DNA of 40,849 nucleotides, taken from Deltaproteobacteria bacterium (GTDB lineage Bacteria; Desulfobacterota; Syntrophia; Syntrophales; UBA8958). This document shows positions 33,898 to 40,849 of the stretch, one piece after another. Below the pieces are notes generated by a model that saw nothing but the letters and a program-made list of their open reading frames with translations, searched no databases and was not told the DNA's origin. The translations under genes were made by a program, and so were the position numbers. Position 1 is the first letter of the stretch. The number at the start of each line of letters is the position of its first letter. The stretch lies in assembly GCA_029561465.1 (NCBI GenBank), contig JAKQIZ010000036.1:1-40849 (forward strand), in the 5' to 3' direction.

Positions 33898-33914
33898 CAT
33901 GAAATAGACTCATG
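33898..33914. promoter_or_regulatory. candidate enhancer (activator) site, CATGA-N7-TCATG
   Basis: Perfect 5-bp inverted repeat centred about 80 bp upstream of the predicted sigma-54 start site, a usual place for an NtrC-type activator dimer. It occurs once here, so the assignment is tentative. Confidence 0.35.
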
Positions 33915-33959
33915 TTTTCAAAAGCTTAGGATGTTCTTTCTTCGGCTTCCGCCCGGAGG

Positions 33960-33974
33960 TGGCATAATAATTGC
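33960..33974 (+). promoter_or_regulatory. sigma-54 promoter
   Basis: TGGCAT-AATAA-TTGC matches the -24/-12 consensus TGGCAC-N5-TTGC with exact spacing; only the final base of the -24 box differs. Transcription should begin near 33986, 20 bases before the GTG start of the small secreted protein. A sigma-54-dependent response regulator is encoded 2-3 kb away. Confidence 0.65.
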
Positions 33975-34005
33975 GTCACCGAGTGGGAAAAACAGGAGTT
34001 CGTCG

Positions 34006-34425
34006 GTGACACGGTGGCTGTCAATATCTTTGAGTCTTCTTTGCATAGTCGTTGCGACCTCTCTGGCCGTCGGCCAGCCAGAACCTGGTCCGGCCAAGAC
34101 GGCTACGGTGAAAACCGTCCCCATCAAACCAGCACCTAAAAAGGCTCCGCCCCGGGAGACGCGCATGCGGGCCACGGGAAAGGTCATTGAGATCTCTCCG
34201 ACGGCGTTGAAGATCGAACGGAATGTCAAAGGCACCGTGGAAACCATGGATTTCGTCCTTCCCAAACCCCAGGACAAAATCGCCGTGGGCGATGAAGTCG
34301 GCGTCAACTACATCACGAAAGACCATCAACATATCGCCAAAAGGGTCGGCAAAGTCGCCAAAAAAAAGGTCTTCTCTCCTCCTAAAGGCATAAAGTCCCC
34401 ACCGCCCTACCCGGCGGCCAAATAA
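34006..34425 (+). CDS. small secreted protein of unknown function behind a sigma-54 promoter
   Basis: A 139-residue protein starting at a GTG with AGGAG seven bases upstream. That start gives a clean signal peptide (MTRWLSISLSLLCIVVATSL, cleavage near residue 23); the frame extends upstream but through the promoter. The mature part is a Lys/Pro/Ala-rich linker (PAKTATVKTVPIKPAPKKAP), a compact beta-type domain of about 55 residues (GKVIEISPTALKIERN ... IAVGDEVGVNYITKD, resembling small OB-like secreted domains such as DUF5666) and another basic Pro/Lys tail. The basic tails suggest contact with an anionic surface such as peptidoglycan or lipopolysaccharide. The adjacent histidine kinase and the sigma-54 regulator further on suggest stress-induced expression. 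Confidence 0.7.
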   Translation: MTRWLSISLSLLCIVVATSLAVGQPEPGPAKTATVKTVPIKPAPKKAPPRETRMRATGKVIEISPTALKIERNVKGTVETMDFVLPKPQDKIAVGDEVGVNYITKDHQHIAKRVGKVAKKKVFSPPKGIKSPPPYPAAK

Positions 34426-34447
34426 TCGTCCGGTCCGAACGAAGGCA

Positions 34448-34476
34448 TTTTGCCGCCACTTCCCGGGGCGGCAAAA
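34448..34476. other. perfect 10-bp hairpin between the secreted protein and the histidine kinase
   Basis: TTTTGCCGCC pairs perfectly with GGCGGCAAAA around a 9-base loop. The T-run is on the 5' arm and the A-run on the 3' arm, the reverse of an intrinsic terminator, so it would rather be a processing or attenuation stem-loop limiting read-through into the kinase gene. Confidence 0.5.
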
Positions 34477-34516
34477 ACTTCTTGCAGCTCCGGGAAGTTA
34501 TGTTAAAGTCCCGGCC

Positions 34517-36022
34517 ATGACCATTCGCACCCGCCTGATGCTCGTAACCGTCCTGGCCATAGCCATGACCATGGCCGTCTGGGGATGGGTGCAACTGCAA
34601 GTATTCGACAATCTCCTCACTGAACAGCAGGCCCAGCGCCTGGGAGAGCTGGCCGACACCGTAAGCACCTATTACGAATACTTCCCCACCCGCCGCGGTT
34701 TGTCCGCCCTCGATGCGACCTTGAAGGACCATGTCCAGACCGATCCCCGCCTGGCCCGCATCGATCTGCTGACCATCGAGAAAAGCGCCGTCGAATTCGT
34801 CGCCGGGGCCGGACGGATCGCCTACGACTGGCCGGAAAACACCATCGCCGCCGCCATCGAGACGATGAAGCCCCAGTATCTGAGCATCAATACCGAAGGC
34901 GGCCCCGCCCTGGCGCTGCTCTACCCCGATGTGTCGGAAAAGGACAGGAGCATCCATTTCGTAGGGATGATAAGTTTTTCCCAGACACGGACGGAGATTC
35001 TGGGCCGGGCCTGGGTGTTGCTGCTTTACAGCAGCATCGGCCTGTTGAGCGTCATCTTCATTGTCCTTCTCGTCAGTTACGACCGGCTGATCGGCCGGTC
35101 GCTGCGGACCATTATCAAGACGATCGACGAATTTCAGGAAGGAAACTACCGGCACCGCATCGACCTGAAAAGGCCGGATGAGTTGGGGCATCTGGCCACA
35201 CATTTCAATGACATGGCCACGGAGATCGAGCAGGTCCTGGCAAGAAACCGGGAGCTGACCCAGCATCTGGAAAATCGCGTCCAGGAGGAGACGATCAAGG
35301 TAGTGGAGTTGCAGAATCAGGTCAACCAGCTCCAGAGACTCACCGCCATGGGTCATCTGACCGCCACCCTGGCCCACGATCTGGGAACGCCCCTGCATTC
35401 CATCGCCGGCCTGGCAAGGCTCCTCCTGGAAAGGGGCGGCTGGCCGCCTGACGTGAGCCGCAAGCTGGAGCTCATCGTGCAGCAAACCCAGCGCCTCCAT
35501 GCGGTCATTCAGAACATCCGGCGGGTCACCCGGCCGCCGGAGCCCCACTTCGAGGCCACAACGGTGGAGGAACTCCTCAACGAAACCCTGCCGCTGGTGG
35601 AACCCCTGATTCAAAAAGCGAACATCGCCTTGAAGGTTGAGGCCCCGGAAGGACTGCCGCCGCTCCATGTGGATCGTTACCGGATTCAGACCGCCCTGAT
35701 GAACCTTATCCAAAACGCCACCGAGGCCCTAACCGCAAGGGAAAACGGCGCGATAACCGTCATCGCCTCTCTCGACGCCCCGAACAGACGGATTGCCATT
35801 TCCATCGGCGACAACGGGCCGGGCATCCCCCCGGAGCTGCTGGCCAGAATCTACGAACCATTTTTCAGCACCCACGTGGAAGAACGGCTGCGCGGGTTGG
35901 GGCTGGCCATCGTCCAGGACATCATGAAAATCCATTCCGGCGCCCTGGAGATCTCCAGCAGCCCCGGCGTGGGAACGACGGCCAGCCTCTACCTGCCCGT
36001 GTACGATCAGACGGCGGGGTAA
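34517..36022 (+). CDS. membrane-bound sensor histidine kinase (NtrB-type partner)
   Basis: A 501-residue kinase. Membrane helix about 7-25, periplasmic sensor domain about 26-165, second helix about 166-190, HAMP about 190-243, a coiled-coil linker, HisKA dimerisation domain with His287 in LAHDLGTPLHSIAGL, and HATPase_c with N box NLIQNATEAL, G1 DNGPGIPP, F box YEPFFSTH and G2 GLGLAI. The phosphorylation motif HDLGTPL and the overall form match kinases that partner sigma-54 response regulators. Such a regulator is encoded convergently 140 bp downstream. It lies about 90 bp after the small secreted protein gene and may be partly under the same sigma-54 promoter. Confidence 0.9.
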   Translation: MTIRTRLMLVTVLAIAMTMAVWGWVQLQVFDNLLTEQQAQRLGELADTVSTYYEYFPTRRGLSALDATLKDHVQTDPRLARIDLLTIEKSAVEFVAGAGRIAYDWPENTIAAAIETMKPQYLSINTEGGPALALLYPDVSEKDRSIHFVGMISFSQTRTEILGRAWVLLLYSSIGLLSVIFIVLLVSYDRLIGRSLRTIIKTIDEFQEGNYRHRIDLKRPDELGHLATHFNDMATEIEQVLARNRELTQHLENRVQEETIKVVELQNQVNQLQRLTAMGHLTATLAHDLGTPLHSIAGLARLLLERGGWPPDVSRKLELIVQQTQRLHAVIQNIRRVTRPPEPHFEATTVEELLNETLPLVEPLIQKANIALKVEAPEGLPPLHVDRYRIQTALMNLIQNATEALTARENGAITVIASLDAPNRRIAISIGDNGPGIPPELLARIYEPFFSTHVEERLRGLGLAIVQDIMKIHSGALEISSSPGVGTTASLYLPVYDQTAG

Positions 36023-36159
36023 TCCGTAATGAGGTGGCCGTAAGAATCCCGTCTATCGCCCCGGCAGGCGCATGAAGCGACTGATCCCGCCGATCGCCGC
36101 AAACGGGAAGTTCCCAATCTGCATCCGAAACAAGGAAGCCGCGGCGACAGGACGCGGTT

Positions 36160-37494
36160 TCAGGAGACGTGGTTATCGACGCCCCTTATCAATCCATAGC
36201 GCTGGATCTTGGTGCGGAGGGTCTTGCGGTCGATGCCCAGAGATTGGGCTGCCCGGGTCTGATTCCAGGTCACCTGTTGGAGGCATTGGCGGATCTGCTC
36301 CCGTTCCGCCTCCTCCAGCGGCGTCAACCCCTGGATGTCCGTCTTCTTCCGCCGCTGGAACCGTTCGGGAAGATATTCCGGCAGAATCAAACCGAACGGG
36401 GACAAGAGCAGCGTCTGCTGGAGGACGTTCTGCAGTTCCCGCACATTACCCGGCCAGTCATAGGCGAGGAAAAGCTCCATGACCTCATCGGATATCCGCA
36501 CCGAAGACGATCCCAGCTTTTTCAGCAGGGACTCCACGAGTTGGGGCAGATCCTCCTTGTGCTCCCGGAGGGGCGGGATGTGGAGACGGACGACGAAACG
36601 GTAGAGGAGATCGGAGCGAAAGGTGCCTTTTTTTATCTCCTCGTCGATGTTTCGGTTGGCCGCCGCCAGGACCCGGAGTGATACATGGCGCACCGTGTGG
36701 CCGCCCAGGCGGCGGACCTCGCCGTCCTGCATGAAGCGCAGCAGCTTTGCCTGGAGTCCCGTGGACATCTCCGTAATTTCATCGAGAAAGATGGTGCCGT
36801 CCTGGGCGGACTCAATCAATCCGGCATGGGAGTGGTCGGCCCCGGTAAAGGCGCCCTTTTCGTAACCGAACAGCTCCGACTCCAGGAGGGTGTCGGGGAT
36901 GGCGCCGCAATGAACGACGACGAAAGGCTTGTCCCGGCGGATGCTCAACTGGTGGAGGGATCGGGCCGTAAGTTCCTTTCCCGTACCGCTCTCCCCCTCA
37001 ATGAGGACGCTGGCCTCGGCATCGGCCACCCGTGCCACCTGCTTGTAGAAGTCCACCATCGTCGCCGATGAGCCGATGAACTGATGGTCTTCCCGGATCT
37101 TCTGCCCCCCCCGGCCGCGCTTCTGACGCAAATCACGTACGTCGAGGACCTTTTTCACCATCTCCCGGATGGCCTCGGGCGAGAAGGGCTTGCTGATGTA
37201 ATCCCAGGCCCCCAGACGCAGGGCGTTCATCGTCGTCTCCAGGGAGCCATAGGCCGTCATGAGGATCATGGGCAACTCCGGCCACTGCTCCCGGACGCGC
37301 TTAAGAAATTCCAGTCCGTCGATCCCCGGCATACGGATATCCGACATGAGAAGATCGTAACGGCTAAGATTGTCAGCCAGGGCGGCCTTCGCCGAAGTGA
37401 AGTACCGCACTTCATAACCCGCGCGGTTCAGGGCCTCTTGGAGAAATTCACAGGCCACCTCGTCGTCGTCGATTACCAGGATACGGATTTTCAT
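36160..37494 (-). CDS. sigma-54-dependent response regulator, NtrC family
   Basis: A 444-residue bacterial enhancer-binding protein. Receiver domain 1-120 with acidic pocket DDD (9-11), phospho-acceptor Asp52 (LLMSDIRMPG) and Lys102. The AAA+ domain has Walker A GESGTGKE (167-174) and the sigma-54 contact motif GAFTGA (214-219), both intact. A Fis-type helix-turn-helix is at the C-terminus (TRAAQSLGIDRKTLRTKIQ). It activates sigma-54 promoters when phosphorylated. Translation starts seven bases after the gap stop with GGGAG overlapping that stop, so it is co-transcribed with the GAF and GAPDH genes and not with its presumed kinase, which faces it head to head. Confidence 0.94.
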   Translation of the reverse strand: MKIRILVIDDDEVACEFLQEALNRAGYEVRYFTSAKAALADNLSRYDLLMSDIRMPGIDGLEFLKRVREQWPELPMILMTAYGSLETTMNALRLGAWDYISKPFSPEAIREMVKKVLDVRDLRQKRGRGGQKIREDHQFIGSSATMVDFYKQVARVADAEASVLIEGESGTGKELTARSLHQLSIRRDKPFVVVHCGAIPDTLLESELFGYEKGAFTGADHSHAGLIESAQDGTIFLDEITEMSTGLQAKLLRFMQDGEVRRLGGHTVRHVSLRVLAAANRNIDEEIKKGTFRSDLLYRFVVRLHIPPLREHKEDLPQLVESLLKKLGSSSVRISDEVMELFLAYDWPGNVRELQNVLQQTLLLSPFGLILPEYLPERFQRRKKTDIQGLTPLEEAEREQIRQCLQQVTWNQTRAAQSLGIDRKTLRTKIQRYGLIRGVDNHVS

Positions 37495-37500
37495 CTCTCC

Positions 37501-38511
37501 CTACAGACCTTTTTGGACGATAAAATTGGCCAGATCAGCAACCCGGCAAGAATAGCCCCACTCGTTGTCATACCAGGCCACGACCTTGGCCAGATTTTCC
37601 CGGAGGACCACGGTAAACTCCAGATCGATTACGGAGGAATGTTCATTACCCCGGAAGTCCGTGGAAACGAGCCGTTCCTCCTCGCAGGCCATGATCCCCT
37701 TCAGGGATTTCCGCGACGCCATGACAAGGACCTTGCGGAGGTAATCCGTTGTGGTCTTAGTCTTCAACTCCGCCGTGAAGTCCACGATAGAAACCGTGGG
37801 CGTGGGCACGCGGAGGGAATAGCCGTCGAAGCGCCCGGCCAGATCGGGAATAACGAAGGCCAAGGCCTTGGCCGCCCCGGTGGTGGTGGGGATGATGTTC
37901 TGGGCCGCTGCCCGGGCCCGGCGCAGATCCTTGTGGGGCAGATCGAGGATCCGCTGGTCGTTGGTATAGGAATGGACCGTCGTCATCATACCCTTCTCGA
38001 TCCCGAAGACCTGGTGGATCACCAGCACCGGCGGGGCGAGGCAGTTGGTGGTGCAGGAGGCGTTGGAGATGATATGGTGCTTCTGGGGAACATACTGTTT
38101 GTGGTTGACCCCCATGACGATAGTGATATCCTCCTCCTTGGCGGGGGCGGTGATGATAACCTTCCTCGCCCCACCCTGGAGATGGGCCGCCGCCTTGGGC
38201 CCGGTCAGGAAAAGACCCGTACTCTCCACTACGATGTCCACCCCCTCGTCATCCCAGGGTATGGACGCAGGGTCCCGGAAGGCGAAGTTTCTTATCTGCT
38301 GGCCGTTGATGACGAAACAGTCCTTCTTCACTGTCACTTCTCCCGGAAAGCGGCCGTAATTGGTATCGTATTTGAGCAGATGGGCGTTGGTCTCCACATC
38401 GAAGAGGTCGTTTACCGCCGCCACCTGCAGGGTCTGGGGATACCGCTCCATGACGGCCTTGAGGACCTGCCGTCCAATTCTTCCGAATCCGTTGATACCC
38501 AGGCGAATCAT
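37501..38511 (-). CDS. gap: glyceraldehyde-3-phosphate dehydrogenase, type I
   Basis: Glycolytic/gluconeogenic dehydrogenase of 336 residues. Rossmann [10 protein letters not shown] at the N-terminus, Asp35 in AAVNDLFD suggesting NAD preference, catalytic Cys153 in [12 protein letters not shown] and His180 in [10 protein letters not shown]. The C-terminal [12 protein letters not shown] is the usual signature. It starts 13 bp after the GAF-domain gene and ends seven bp before the response regulator, giving a three-gene minus-strand operon. Confidence 0.97.
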   Translation of the reverse strand: MIRLGINGFGRIGRQVLKAVMERYPQTLQVAAVNDLFDVETNAHLLKYDTNYGRFPGEVTVKKDCFVINGQQIRNFAFRDPASIPWDDEGVDIVVESTGLFLTGPKAAAHLQGGARKVIITAPAKEEDITIVMGVNHKQYVPQKHHIISNASCTTNCLAPPVLVIHQVFGIEKGMMTTVHSYTNDQRILDLPHKDLRRARAAAQNIIPTTTGAAKALAFVIPDLAGRFDGYSLRVPTPTVSIVDFTAELKTKTTTDYLRKVLVMASRKSLKGIMACEEERLVSTDFRGNEHSSVIDLEFTVVLRENLAKVVAWYDNEWGYSCRVADLANFIVQKGL

Positions 38512-38524
38512 TCTTCTTACCTCC

Positions 38525-39088
38525 TCAATTGTCGTCGATGCGGTATTTGTGGGCCGCCATAAGATCGCAGCGCACCTGGAGGAGCTGGTGAAGGCGGGCG
38601 TTTTCGATGGCGATGGCGCTCAGATGGGACACCGCCTGCAGGAACTTGAGTTCCCTCTCGCTGAACTCCCTGATCCGGTCGCTATACCCCCGCAAGACGC
38701 CGATGGCCTTTTTTTCCACCATCAGCGGCGTCACCAGGACCGACTTGATGCCTTCCGCCCGGGCCTTCTCCCCGTATTGGAAGCCCTTGTCCGTCTGGGC
38801 GTCCCGGAGATAGATCGTGCGGCCCCGGAGGGCCTTCCTGTCCACCCCGCTTTCGTCTACAAGGATCGGTCCCTTGTGGATATAATCCTCGGAGAGCCCG
38901 TAAGCGCCGCCAAGGACGAGTTTTTTTTCCCGGTCGTCGAGGAGTCTGATGCTGGCGGCCTTGAGGTCCATGGCCTGGACCACCGACTGGACTATCTTTT
39001 CCAAGACCCGCGCCGGTTCGAGGGAGGCATTGATCACGCTGGCCACTTCATACAAAGCGGTAAAAAAATCCATCTCCTTCTTCTTCAT
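38525..39088 (-). CDS. stand-alone GAF-domain protein
   Basis: A 187-residue cytosolic protein. One GAF domain (about residues 10-165) is evident from [60 protein letters not shown] and [19 protein letters not shown], then a short basic end. There is no output domain, so it probably binds a small ligand and acts through a partner. The ATG at 39088 has GGAGGAGG seven bases upstream; a GTG two codons earlier is too close to it. Co-transcription with gap and the response regulator suggests it feeds a metabolic or redox signal, which is inference. Confidence 0.85.
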   Translation of the reverse strand: MKKKEMDFFTALYEVASVINASLEPARVLEKIVQSVVQAMDLKAASIRLLDDREKKLVLGGAYGLSEDYIHKGPILVDESGVDRKALRGRTIYLRDAQTDKGFQYGEKARAEGIKSVLVTPLMVEKKAIGVLRGYSDRIREFSERELKFLQAVSHLSAIAIENARLHQLLQVRCDLMAAHKYRIDDN

Positions 39089-39152
39089 CCCCACACCTCC
39101 TCCAATGGTCTTTACTGAATCCTTAATATTTTTTTCTCATGATGACAATTAT

Positions 39153-39938
39153 TTATTGAAGGTTTTGGACAAAATAGGGGGTGTTCAGGCGGCGACGACT
39201 GGCGAGCAGGACGGTGGAAGGCGCTTTTTCCCTTCCCGGCGTTACCTCCGAACCCTCGTTGAGGAAGCGCCAGGAACCCCGGAAGGTAGGGGCGGCGAGG
39301 GTCCGGTCCAGCAGGGCCAGAAAGCTCTCCCGGGGTATCGGCTCCGCCCCCAGGCGGCGGAGATGTTCCGTATAGACCTGGCAGTCGATGACCTGGAAGC
39401 CCCGGACGGCCAGTTTTCCCACCAGGGTGACGAGGGCCACCTTGGAGGCGTTGGCGACCCTGCTGAACATGGACTCCCCGAAAAAGCACCTCCCCAGAGA
39501 GACTCCATAGAGGCCGCCGACGAGCCGCCCCTCCCGCCAGGCCTCCACGGAGTGGGCCAAGCCTAACTGGTGGAGGCGAATATAGGCGGACACCATCTCC
39601 GGGGTGATCCAGGTCCCCTCCCCGCGCCGCCGCTGCTCCCGGCAGGCCGTCACCACGTCCGCGAAGACGGTATCGAAAGTGACGGCAAAGACGCCCTTTC
39701 TCAGTATCCGTTGCATGTTTCGGGAGATCCGGAGGTGATCTGGAAAGAGAACGAAACGGGGATCCGGAGACCACCAGAGGATTGGTTCCCCTTCGGAAAA
39801 CCAGGGAAAGATCCCCTGACGATAGGCGAGCAGGAGGCGCTCAGGGGTAAGATCGCCGCCGACGGCCAGTAGGCCCCCATCCGCCGCGAGGCGGGGCGGG
39901 GGGAACATCAGTCGTTCAGTGAGCCGGAATACAGGCAT
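39153..39938 (-). CDS. aat: leucyl/phenylalanyl-tRNA--protein transferase
   Basis: Adds Leu or Phe from aminoacyl-tRNA to proteins with N-terminal Arg or Lys, marking them for ClpS/ClpAP degradation. The 261-residue protein has the family signatures [53 protein letters not shown] and [14 protein letters not shown]. The frame is open upstream inside clpA, but the conserved N-terminus begins at the ATG 39938 ([10 protein letters not shown]). This start overlaps the clpA stop by 23 bp, so translation is coupled. Confidence 0.95.
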   Translation of the reverse strand: MPVFRLTERLMFPPPRLAADGGLLAVGGDLTPERLLLAYRQGIFPWFSEGEPILWWSPDPRFVLFPDHLRISRNMQRILRKGVFAVTFDTVFADVVTACREQRRRGEGTWITPEMVSAYIRLHQLGLAHSVEAWREGRLVGGLYGVSLGRCFFGESMFSRVANASKVALVTLVGKLAVRGFQVIDCQVYTEHLRRLGAEPIPRESFLALLDRTLAAPTFRGSWRFLNEGSEVTPGREKAPSTVLLASRRRLNTPYFVQNLQ

Positions 39939-40849
39939 CGAGGATCGCCAGGTCGATCTTGTCGTCCGCCACATCGACGCAGACCCGGCCCCCGGCCATG
40001 AGTCGGCCGAAGAGGACCTCCGTGACGAAGAAGTCCTTGACCTCCTCCTGGATAAGCCGGGCGATCTGGCGGGCCCCAAAGTCATCGGAATAGCCCTTTT
40101 CCGCCAGCCACTCCACCGCGGCGTCGGTCGTCTCCAGGGTGACTCCCTTTTCCGTCAGTTGCTGCTGGAATTCCCGGAGCTGCTTCTTCACGATGCTGAT
40201 CACGTCCGCCCGCGTCAGTCCGTTGAAGGTCACCATGGCATCCAAGCGGTTGCGGAATTCGGGGCTGAAGATCTTCTTGATGGCTTCGCTTACCGCCTGG
40301 CGGTTGATACGCCGTTCCCCGAAGCCGATCTCCACCCGGCCGATGTCACGGGCCCCGGCATTGGACGTCATGATGATGATAACATTGCGGAAATCAGCCT
40401 TACGGCCGTTGTTGTCCGTGAGCGTCGCATAGTCCAGTACCTGCAGGAGGGTATTGAAGATATCCGGATGGGCCTTCTCGATCTCGTCGAGGAGGAGGAC
40501 GGCATGAGGAGTCTTCCGGATGGCCTCCGTCAGGAGTCCCCCCTCCTCGAAGCCCACATAGCCGGGCGGGGCGCCGACCAGCCTGGATACGCTGTGTTTT
40601 TCCTGATATTCCGACATGTCGTAGCGGTGCAGGGGGATACCCAGGGAGAGGGCCAGTTGCCGGGCCAGTTCCGTCTTTCCGACTCCGGTGGGACCGGCGA
40701 ACAGAAGAGACGCCACGGGCTTGTTCACATCCCCGAAGCCCGCCCGGGAGCGGCGGATGGCCTGGACGACCCGGTCGATGGCCTGATCCTGGCCGAAGAT
40801 CCGGGTCTTCAGCTCCATATCGAGAAAGCGGAGGCGCGCCCCTTCCGAC
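39916..40849 (-). CDS. clpA: ATP-dependent Clp protease ATP-binding subunit ClpA (C-terminal part)
   Basis: The gene runs off the window; about 310 C-terminal residues are visible, covering the second AAA+ module. Walker A GPTGVGKT, Walker [12 protein letters not shown], sensor [10 protein letters not shown] and the arginine-finger segment [10 protein letters not shown] are intact. The IGFGE motif is the loop that docks on ClpP, which separates ClpA from ClpB. The Clp C-terminal D2-small domain follows ([20 protein letters not shown]). ClpA unfolds substrates for ClpP. Overlap with aat places unfoldase and N-degron transferase in one transcript. Confidence 0.95.
   Translation of the reverse strand, partial: SEGARLRFLDMELKTRIFGQDQAIDRVVQAIRRSRAGFGDVNKPVASLLFAGPTGVGKTELARQLALSLGIPLHRYDMSEYQEKHSVSRLVGAPPGYVGFEEGGLLTEAIRKTPHAVLLLDEIEKAHPDIFNTLLQVLDYATLTDNNGRKADFRNVIIIMTSNAGARDIGRVEIGFGERRINRQAVSEAIKKIFSPEFRNRLDAMVTFNGLTRADVISIVKKQLREFQQQLTEKGVTLETTDAAVEWLAEKGYSDDFGARQIARLIQEEVKDFFVTEVLFGRLMAGGRVCVDVADDKIDLAILDACIPAH

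Noticed and set aside
33683-33907. 74-codon plus-strand frame before the sigma-54 promoter
   Set aside because: No ribosome binding site, no motif, and it overlaps the likely regulatory region.
34382-35713. 443-codon minus-strand frame opposite the histidine kinase
   Set aside because: Antisense shadow; all kinase boxes are read on the plus strand.
37084-38562. 492-codon plus-strand frame opposite the regulator and gap genes
   Set aside because: Crosses the boundary of two well-recognised minus-strand genes; no motif.

Overview
The window looks like chromosomal DNA of an anaerobic deltaproteobacterium (Desulfobacterota; a Syntrophales/Syntrophobacterales-type lineage is my best guess, inferred from gene content and not from any search). 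Pointers are a two-subunit glycine decarboxylase, six radical SAM enzymes, an NtrC-type sigma-54 regulator, a complete set of hopanoid side-chain genes and high-G+C coding sequence with strong third-position bias. No rRNA, tRNA, CRISPR array, integrase or intact insertion sequence was seen.

Layout. (1) 1-2463: end of a coiled-coil gene, a cupin and gcvPB. (2) 2464-8943: an islet with AT-rich, gene-poor flanks holding a kexin-like serine protease autotransporter, the frameshifted relic of a PAS/PAC sensor domain, and a long KamA-family radical SAM protein. (3) 9000-12191: an intergenic repeat cluster, a PspC mini-protein, lipA and lpdA; lpdA carries a 40-45 residue in-frame insertion bounded by short inverted repeats. 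(4) 12207-32099: a large lipid locus. Myo-inositol-phosphate synthase (minus) lies divergent to a packed plus-strand operon: CDP-alcohol phosphotransferase, B12/radical SAM protein, inositol-phosphate-type cytidylyltransferase, hpnH, eukaryote-type squalene synthase, MlaC-like (hpnM), hpnL-like, TolC-like, hpnN and hpnJ. It converges on a minus-strand operon of an HI0933 flavoprotein, hpnG, hpnA, hpnI and hpnK. (5) 32213-37494: a secreted SRPBCC-like protein with the queuosine-precursor transporter YhhQ, a small secreted protein behind a good sigma-54 promoter, and a histidine kinase convergent to a sigma-54 response regulator. (6) 37501-40849: GAPDH, a GAF protein, aat and the end of clpA.

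How the genes work together. HpnH (adenosylhopane), HpnG (ribosylhopane), HpnI (sugar transfer to bacteriohopanetetrol), HpnK (deacetylation) and HpnJ (ring contraction to the cyclitol) form the known route to bacteriohopanetetrol cyclitol ether. HpnN, the MlaC-like protein and a TolC-like channel suggest a dedicated trans-envelope hopanoid export machine. The unusual part is the inositol module (Ino1, a cytidylyltransferase, a CDP-alcohol phosphotransferase with a degenerate nucleotidyltransferase domain) and the uncharacterised B12/radical SAM enzyme inside the same locus. They may make an inositol phospholipid or an inositol-phosphate-decorated hopanoid; that is inference. Squalene-hopene cyclase is absent from the window. 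ClpA and Aat overlap and together represent the bacterial N-degron pathway.
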